Assembly: GCA_903952135.1 (NCBI GenBank)
Contig: CAJBER010000193.1
Coordinates: 1-46,224 of the forward strand
Length of the DNA: 46,224 nt
From: an uncultured Algoriphagus sp.
GTDB lineage: Bacteria; Bacteroidota; Bacteroidia; Cytophagales; Cyclobacteriaceae
Direction of reading: 5' to 3'
A program made the position numbers and the translations under genes. Under the pieces are notes generated by a model. The model saw only the letters and a list, made by a program, of their open reading frames with translations. It was not told the origin of the DNA and did not search any database. The stretch's first letter is position 1. Each line of letters begins with the position of its first letter. Shown here one piece after another: positions 41,916 through 46,224 of this stretch.

Positions 41916-43106
41916 ATGCTTGAATTAATTGATTTATCCCAAGCAGGGATTCTCTGTGGTTTGCTTTCCATTTATGTCTTGTTGTTCAAGAAAAATGCCT
42001 TGCGTTCCTACTCGGACTACCTGCTTGCCTCCTTTATTTTTTTTCAATGCTGGACTGCAGGAGCCTATGTGTTGATAATTACAGGCGCTATCCTAGAGGT
42101 TCCCTTTTTTTACAAAACGGCCGCACCCATCAACTTCTTTATTCCTCCTTTGGGCTACTTGTATGTTCGCTCGGTTTTATCCAACGAGACAAAATATAGT
42201 CCAAAAGACTTACTCCATCTGCTTCCTTTTTTGTTGTTTTTGATCAGCTATCTCCCCTTTTTCTTCAGCCCTTCGGCATTCAAACTGGAGGTGATCACTG
42301 AGATCTTGCGGGATCAAAATTCGGCGATTACCCGCACCGTGGGGCTAATCCCCGAGTCAATTTTTCATTTCGCGCGCGCTGGACAGGCCATTTTTTACCT
42401 GATTGCGCAATGGTGGCTGATCTTTACCTTTCATAAGCGAACTAAGGACCAAGCTATGGAAATTCAAATTCTTCATGTGCTTCGTTGGTTGAAGATTTTC
42501 ACGGGAGCCAATACCCTAAACTGGATGGGATTTCTACTGGTTATTGTCTTATACCTTCTTGGGCTAAATATTTTTGAGGAAAGCCTACTCAACTTGCTTC
42601 CTACGGTTTTACTGGGTTTTTCTTTTTTTCTGATTGGCGCCTATTTGCTGATTCATCCGCAAGTGTTGATTGGACTGCCCTTTGTGCGACCTGCTCCAGA
42701 TGGAGCCCTCGAGGTAGAGGTAATTGAAAAAGAGGAAGCTGCCTTTAATTACGAAAACTATACTCAAGAAATAGCCGTTTTGAACTCCTATTTTTCAGAA
42801 ACAAACGCGTTCTTACAGCCCAACCTGACCATAAGTGAAGTGGCAGTGGCCACAGGAATTCCGGTGCGAGAACTCTCGTACCTCATCAATTCCTATTACA
42901 AAAAGCGCTTTAGTGATTACTTGAATGAAATGCGAATCACCCATTTCCTTACCCAGGTGGATACGTCTTCACTAGACAGCTTTACCATTGAATCAATCGC
43001 CTTGTCCGCTGGATTTTCTTCACGAAGCTCTTTTTACCGTGCGTTTAATCGGTTTTACGGCTGCACTCCCTCCGAATACCTGCGTGGCAAAGTAGCCAAG
43101 GAATAG
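41916..43106 (+). CDS. Membrane-anchored AraC-type regulator
   Basis: A 396-residue protein with an N-terminal membrane domain of about seven hydrophobic helices (residues 8 to ~255) and a C-terminal AraC DNA-binding domain (about 295-392). The first HTH includes LTISEVAVATGIPVRELSYLIN and the second FTIESIALSAGFSSRSSFYRAFNRF, closing with GCTPSEYLRG. Such 7TM-AraC proteins are common in Bacteroidota and may sense membrane or periplasmic signals, then regulate nearby genes. Likely targets are the secreted proteins just downstream. It starts right after the composite repeat. Confidence 0.9.
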   Translation: MLELIDLSQAGILCGLLSIYVLLFKKNALRSYSDYLLASFIFFQCWTAGAYVLIITGAILEVPFFYKTAAPINFFIPPLGYLYVRSVLSNETKYSPKDLLHLLPFLLFLISYLPFFFSPSAFKLEVITEILRDQNSAITRTVGLIPESIFHFARAGQAIFYLIAQWWLIFTFHKRTKDQAMEIQILHVLRWLKIFTGANTLNWMGFLLVIVLYLLGLNIFEESLLNLLPTVLLGFSFFLIGAYLLIHPQVLIGLPFVRPAPDGALEVEVIEKEEAAFNYENYTQEIAVLNSYFSETNAFLQPNLTISEVAVATGIPVRELSYLINSYYKKRFSDYLNEMRITHFLTQVDTSSLDSFTIESIALSAGFSSRSSFYRAFNRFYGCTPSEYLRGKVAKE

Positions 43107-43201
43107 CTTTTACAGCCTGTTTTTTGTCCCAACTACAGAACATGAGAGTCATTTCTCCTTGCTTCTCCCTGAGTTAGGCGCTGAAGGAGCTATTTTTGAA
43201 C

Positions 43202-43717
43202 ATGATTTCCAAATCCTGCATTTACTTCATTCGAAACGCTTCGGCAACTTTATTTTTTGTAGGAGTCTTTTTCTTTAACCAGCAGTTGCAGGCACAACAG
43301 GCTACCCTTTCCTCAGGAGGCAATGGCAGCGGATCAGGAGGTTCCTTCGCTTACAGCATTGGACAGACCGTATACACCGCTCATTCGAACAACGCAACCT
43401 CCCTTTCCAAAGGAGTGCAGCAAGGTTTCGAACTCTTCCTCATCACCGGACTCGAAGATGAGGACAGGTTTGGATTGGCAGCTACTGTGTTCCCCAATCC
43501 TACATCTAACTACCTCACCGTTGAGATCAAAAATTATAGCCCTGATACTGCCATGGAGATTTTTCTTTTCGATGCCAAGGGACAGCAGGTTCACCGACAG
43601 CAAGTGGTCGATGTTCAAACACAAATAGCGGTAGATCACCTTTCTTCAGCGCTTTATGTCTTGAAGTTAATTCAAGGGAACAAACTGGTGAAAGTAGTCA
43701 AAGTGATTAAAAAATAA
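43202..43717 (+). CDS. Small secreted protein with T9SS type A sorting domain
   Basis: A 171-residue secreted protein with a signal region (hydrophobic about 15-28) and a Gly/Ser-rich segment (LSSGGNGSGSGGSF), followed by the C-terminal T9SS type A sorting domain (about 95-171: VFPNPTSNYLTVEI, then ALYVLKLIQG and a KVIKK end). It would be sent across the outer membrane by the type IX machinery and attached to the surface. The ATG at 43202 is preferred to a TTG at 43196. It ends 15 bases before the FISUMP gene. A broken copy of its sorting domain follows that gene at 45980. Confidence 0.88.
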   Translation: MISKSCIYFIRNASATLFFVGVFFFNQQLQAQQATLSSGGNGSGSGGSFAYSIGQTVYTAHSNNATSLSKGVQQGFELFLITGLEDEDRFGLAATVFPNPTSNYLTVEIKNYSPDTAMEIFLFDAKGQQVHRQQVVDVQTQIAVDHLSSALYVLKLIQGNKLVKVVKVIKK

Positions 43718-43732
43718 GTGGAATAGTTTCCC

Positions 43733-45964
43733 ATGAGAAAAATATTAGTCAGTGTCTTTGTTTGTTTGATCAGCCTGAATGCCTTGGCACAAGCTCCAGA
43801 GAAAATGAGCTACCAAGCCGTAGTCAGAGACAATGCCAGTGCCTTGGTGGTGGACAAAGTAGTGGGCATGCGGATCAGCATCCTACGCGGCTCGGCTACT
43901 GGTACCCCTGCCTATGTAGAGACGCAAAGCCCCCGCAGCAACACCAATGGTCTAGTAACCTTGGAAATCGGTGCAGGCACGGTGGTGTCAGGAACCTTTG
44001 CCGGACTCAACTGGTCTACGGGTCCTTACTTTATCCAAACAGAAATAGATCCTTCGGGAGGAAGCAATTACAGCATTTTGGGTGTAAGCCAGTTGGTAAG
44101 TATGCCTTATGCGCTGTATGCCAAAACCTCAGGGAGCTCAACCCCCGGTCCAGCGGGCCCCGCTGGAGCGACAGGACCTCAAGGTCCGATTGGGCCAGCC
44201 GGTGCTGCAGGGTCCAACGGTGCCGCAGGAGCAAATGGGCTTCAAGGTGAGCAGGGCCCGCAGGGTCCTCGAGGTGAACAGGGCGCCAAAGGTGACACAG
44301 GAGCTACAGGCCCCCAAGGCCCCATTGGATTGACGGGTCCTGCAGGCGCTAGTGGTCCCCAGGGTCCCCAAGGTGATACAGGAGCAACAGGTCCCCAAGG
44401 CCCCATTGGATTGACTGGCCCTGCAGGGTCCAACGGAATAAATGGAACCAACGGAACCAATGGCGTCGATGGTGCGGCAGGCGTGACCACCGCCGGAACA
44501 AACATTACCCTAACGGGCAGTGGAACAGTTGAAAGTCCTTACGTGGTGAGTGCAAACATTCCCGCGGCAGCAGCAGGCACCTTAACGGGAACCACATTAA
44601 ACGCTACGGTCACAGGCTCAAGTCTAACCTCTGTGGGTACGCTTGCAAATCTGACGGTTACCAATCCCATCGCGGGCAGTGTAACGGGAAGTTCTGGCTC
44701 CACTACGGGCAATGCGGCCACAGCAACAAAATTGGCAACACCCAGAAACATCAATGGCGTAGCATTTGACGGCAGCGCAGACATTACTGTACCGGCAGCA
44801 GCTGGAACGTTATCGGGATCTACATTAAATGCAACTGTGACGGGCTCAAGTCTCACGAGTGTGGGTACCTTAACAGGTGCAACTGTGAATGGAAAATTAA
44901 TCGTAGGTGCACCCTCGGCGGCGAGTGCCTCAGCGGTTCTCGAGGTAAATTCAACTACGCAAGGATTCCTACCTCCACGAATGACACGGGATCAACGAAA
45001 TGCCATCGACACTCCCGCAGCAGGACTTCTAGTTTGGTGTACGAATTGTGGTGCAGCTGGTGAACTACAAGTTAACAATGGTACAAGTTGGACCAATTTA
45101 ATTAGTGGTCCGGCAAGTTTTGCCGTTCCTGGTGCACCTACTAACCCAGTGGCTACAGCAGGGAATGGACAAGCAAGCGTGGCTTTTACCCCACCAGCTT
45201 CTAACGGTGGAGGGGCCATTACGGGATATACGGTGACGTCTTCCCCAGATAATAGAACTGCCACAGGAGTAGGTTCACCTTTGGTAGTGACCGGTTTGAC
45301 CAACTTGACCTCCTACACCTTTACGGTTGTGGCTACCAATGCAACTGGAAATTCTGTTGCTTCAGCAGCATCGGCAGCAGTTACAATTATTGGAGTAGTA
45401 ACCAATCCTTCCACTGGTAAAATCTGGATGGACCGCAACTTAGGGGCTACGCAAGTTGCTGCTAGCAGCACGGATGCCTTGGCTTATGGTGATTTGTACC
45501 AGTGGGGAAGAGGTGCGGATGGGCATCAGGTAAGAACCTCCGCAACTACAACTACACTGAGTAGCTCAGACCAACCAGGAGATAATAAATTTATCATAGG
45601 ACCACCTTCTCCCTATGATTGGCGCAGCCCTCAAAATACCAATTTATGGCAAGGTGTAAATGGGGTGAACAACCCCTGCCCGAGTGGGTATAGGATTCCA
45701 ACAGAATCAGAATGGGCTGCAGAAATCGTTAGTTGGAACAGTCCAAATGAAGTAGGTGCTTTTGGCTCGCCCCTTAAATTGACCACAGCGGGCTACCGAA
45801 ATTACAGCGATGGTTATTTATCGGGTGCTGATACTCAAGGTTACTATTGGAGTAGTACAGTTGATGGTGCCAATTTGCGTACCGCCTACTTCCGTAGCTC
45901 TGGTAGAGGTTTGTTATCCGACCGCCGAGCGTATGGAAATTCTGTTCGTTGCATTAAGAATTGA
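43733..45964 (+). CDS. Secreted collagen-like / FN3 / FISUMP-domain protein
   Basis: A 743-residue secreted protein. After a signal peptide ([19 protein letters not shown]) comes a conserved Bacteroidota N-domain ([20 protein letters not shown], to about 137), then ~115 residues of collagen-like G-x-y triplets (about 141-255). Next are tail-fibre-like repeats with [16 protein letters not shown] twice, an FN3 domain (about 465-555) and a C-terminal FISUMP domain (about 560-743: [39 protein letters not shown]). No T9SS domain is attached. The collagen part has a 57-base near-identical repeat at 44291 and 44372. Probably an extracellular adhesive or structural protein. Confidence 0.88.
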   Translation: MRKILVSVFVCLISLNALAQAPEKMSYQAVVRDNASALVVDKVVGMRISILRGSATGTPAYVETQSPRSNTNGLVTLEIGAGTVVSGTFAGLNWSTGPYFIQTEIDPSGGSNYSILGVSQLVSMPYALYAKTSGSSTPGPAGPAGATGPQGPIGPAGAAGSNGAAGANGLQGEQGPQGPRGEQGAKGDTGATGPQGPIGLTGPAGASGPQGPQGDTGATGPQGPIGLTGPAGSNGINGTNGTNGVDGAAGVTTAGTNITLTGSGTVESPYVVSANIPAAAAGTLTGTTLNATVTGSSLTSVGTLANLTVTNPIAGSVTGSSGSTTGNAATATKLATPRNINGVAFDGSADITVPAAAGTLSGSTLNATVTGSSLTSVGTLTGATVNGKLIVGAPSAASASAVLEVNSTTQGFLPPRMTRDQRNAIDTPAAGLLVWCTNCGAAGELQVNNGTSWTNLISGPASFAVPGAPTNPVATAGNGQASVAFTPPASNGGGAITGYTVTSSPDNRTATGVGSPLVVTGLTNLTSYTFTVVATNATGNSVASAASAAVTIIGVVTNPSTGKIWMDRNLGATQVAASSTDALAYGDLYQWGRGADGHQVRTSATTTTLSSSDQPGDNKFIIGPPSPYDWRSPQNTNLWQGVNGVNNPCPSGYRIPTESEWAAEIVSWNSPNEVGAFGSPLKLTTAGYRNYSDGYLSGADTQGYYWSSTVDGANLRTAYFRSSGRGLLSDRRAYGNSVRCIKN

Positions 45965-45979
45965 TATGTTGAAAAGTAG

Positions 45980-46048
45980 CACTACCTCAGCGTTGAGATC
46001 AAAAATTACAGCCCTGATACCGCTGTGGAGATTTTTCTTTTCGATTAA
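45980..46048 (+). pseudogene. Remnant of a duplicated T9SS sorting-domain gene
   Basis: About 22 codons, frame ending in TAA at 46046-46048, match the middle of the gene at 43202 (NYLTVEIKNYSPDT there, YLSVEIKNYSPDT here). The rest of the sorting domain is missing. The copy ends where the spacer before the next FISUMP-type gene begins, so a deletion joined these parts. There is no start codon. Confidence 0.85.
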
Positions 46049-46070
46049 TAAATAAGTGGAATAGTTTCCC

Positions 46071-46224
46071 ATGAGAAAAATACTAGTTAGTGTCTTTGTT
46101 TGTTTGATCAGCCTGAATGCTTGGGCACAGGCTCCGGAGAAAATGAGCTACCAAGCCGTAGTCAGAGACAATGCCAGTGCCTTGGTGGTGGACAAAGTAG
46201 TGGGCATGCGCATCAGCATCCTAC
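46071..46224 (+). CDS. Second FISUMP/collagen-like secreted protein gene, 5' end only
   Basis: The first 51 codons are visible before the window ends. They repeat the start of the gene at 43733 almost exactly ([17 protein letters not shown], then W for L, then [19 protein letters not shown]). The 15 bases upstream (AAGTGGAATAGTTTCCC) are also the same. A paralogous gene therefore follows in tandem. Confidence 0.92.
   Translation, partial: MRKILVSVFVCLISLNAWAQAPEKMSYQAVVRDNASALVVDKVVGMRISIL

Noticed and set aside
43191-43198. TATTTTTG as the -7 promoter of the T9SS protein gene
   Set aside because: It lies only 3 bases before the ATG, which would put the transcript start inside the gene.
44242-44505. 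Pro-rich minus-strand open frame opposite the collagen-like region
   Set aside because: Its composition is just the mirror of the Gly-Pro triplet repeat, so it is not a gene.

Overview
The window comes from a Bacteroidota chromosome, most likely order Cytophagales and close to Cyclobacteriaceae such as Algoriphagus. That placement is inference. It rests on Bacteroidota -7 promoter elements (TAnnTTTG) upstream of several genes, a type IX secretion C-terminal sorting domain, a FISUMP-type secreted protein, a class Ia ribonucleotide reductase of the kind common in the phylum, and many exported proteins of Bacteroidota-typical families.

Layout. 1-14.9 kb is mostly core metabolism: the tail of a DUF1080 protein, a DUF502 membrane protein, a DinB-like protein, the nrdB-nrdA operon, rplU-rpmA, a large exported BNR/VPS10-like beta-propeller protein, then a six-gene minus-strand operon (lipB, a conserved hypothetical, a DEDDy exonuclease, RNase R, a polyprenyl synthase, a rhomboid protease). 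15-26.4 kb holds YraN, a MORN-type exported protein, an aspartate aminotransferase, two GT2 glycosyltransferases with an FkbM methyltransferase, a DUF4421 protein, an ALDH7-type dehydrogenase, a YifB/ComM ATPase and an MsbA-like ABC exporter. 26.8-31.9 kb holds a PafA-like phosphatase, a small IS200-like HUH protein lacking the expected catalytic tyrosine, homogentisate dioxygenase, a GH16 glucanase and an orphan four-helix-bundle membrane protein.

31.9-40 kb is the most coherent accessory system. Two divergent four-gene operons share a 240-bp intergenic region. The minus operon is an MFS permease, a TIM-barrel isomerase, a GMC oxidoreductase and a Tat-lipoprotein 'gluconate dehydrogenase subunit 3'. 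The plus operon is a Gfo/Idh/MocA oxidoreductase, a second TIM-barrel isomerase, a lipoprotein cytochrome c and a DUF1080 keto-glycoside hydrolase-like protein. Together they read as a periplasmic oxidise-then-cleave pathway for glycosides through 3-keto intermediates, with electrons leaving through the cytochrome. A GH16 enzyme lies nearby.

40-46.2 kb has a TPR/SH3 membrane protein, a four-tRNA cluster (Lys, Pro, Arg, Lys, the Lys copies identical), a membrane-anchored AraC-type regulator, a small T9SS-sorted protein and a collagen-like/FN3/FISUMP secreted protein. The last two genes begin to repeat at the right edge, so a tandem array continues beyond the window.

The least explained DNA is intergenic. 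At least nine short tracts are built from degenerate 7-nt periodic units, often directly after stop codons. Some share a conserved GCGAATCC leader. Near 41.7 kb there is a composite element of two inverted 11-nt-period arrays enclosing GGCAGGC palindromes, and it carries the promoter of the AraC-type gene. I know no named family for these.
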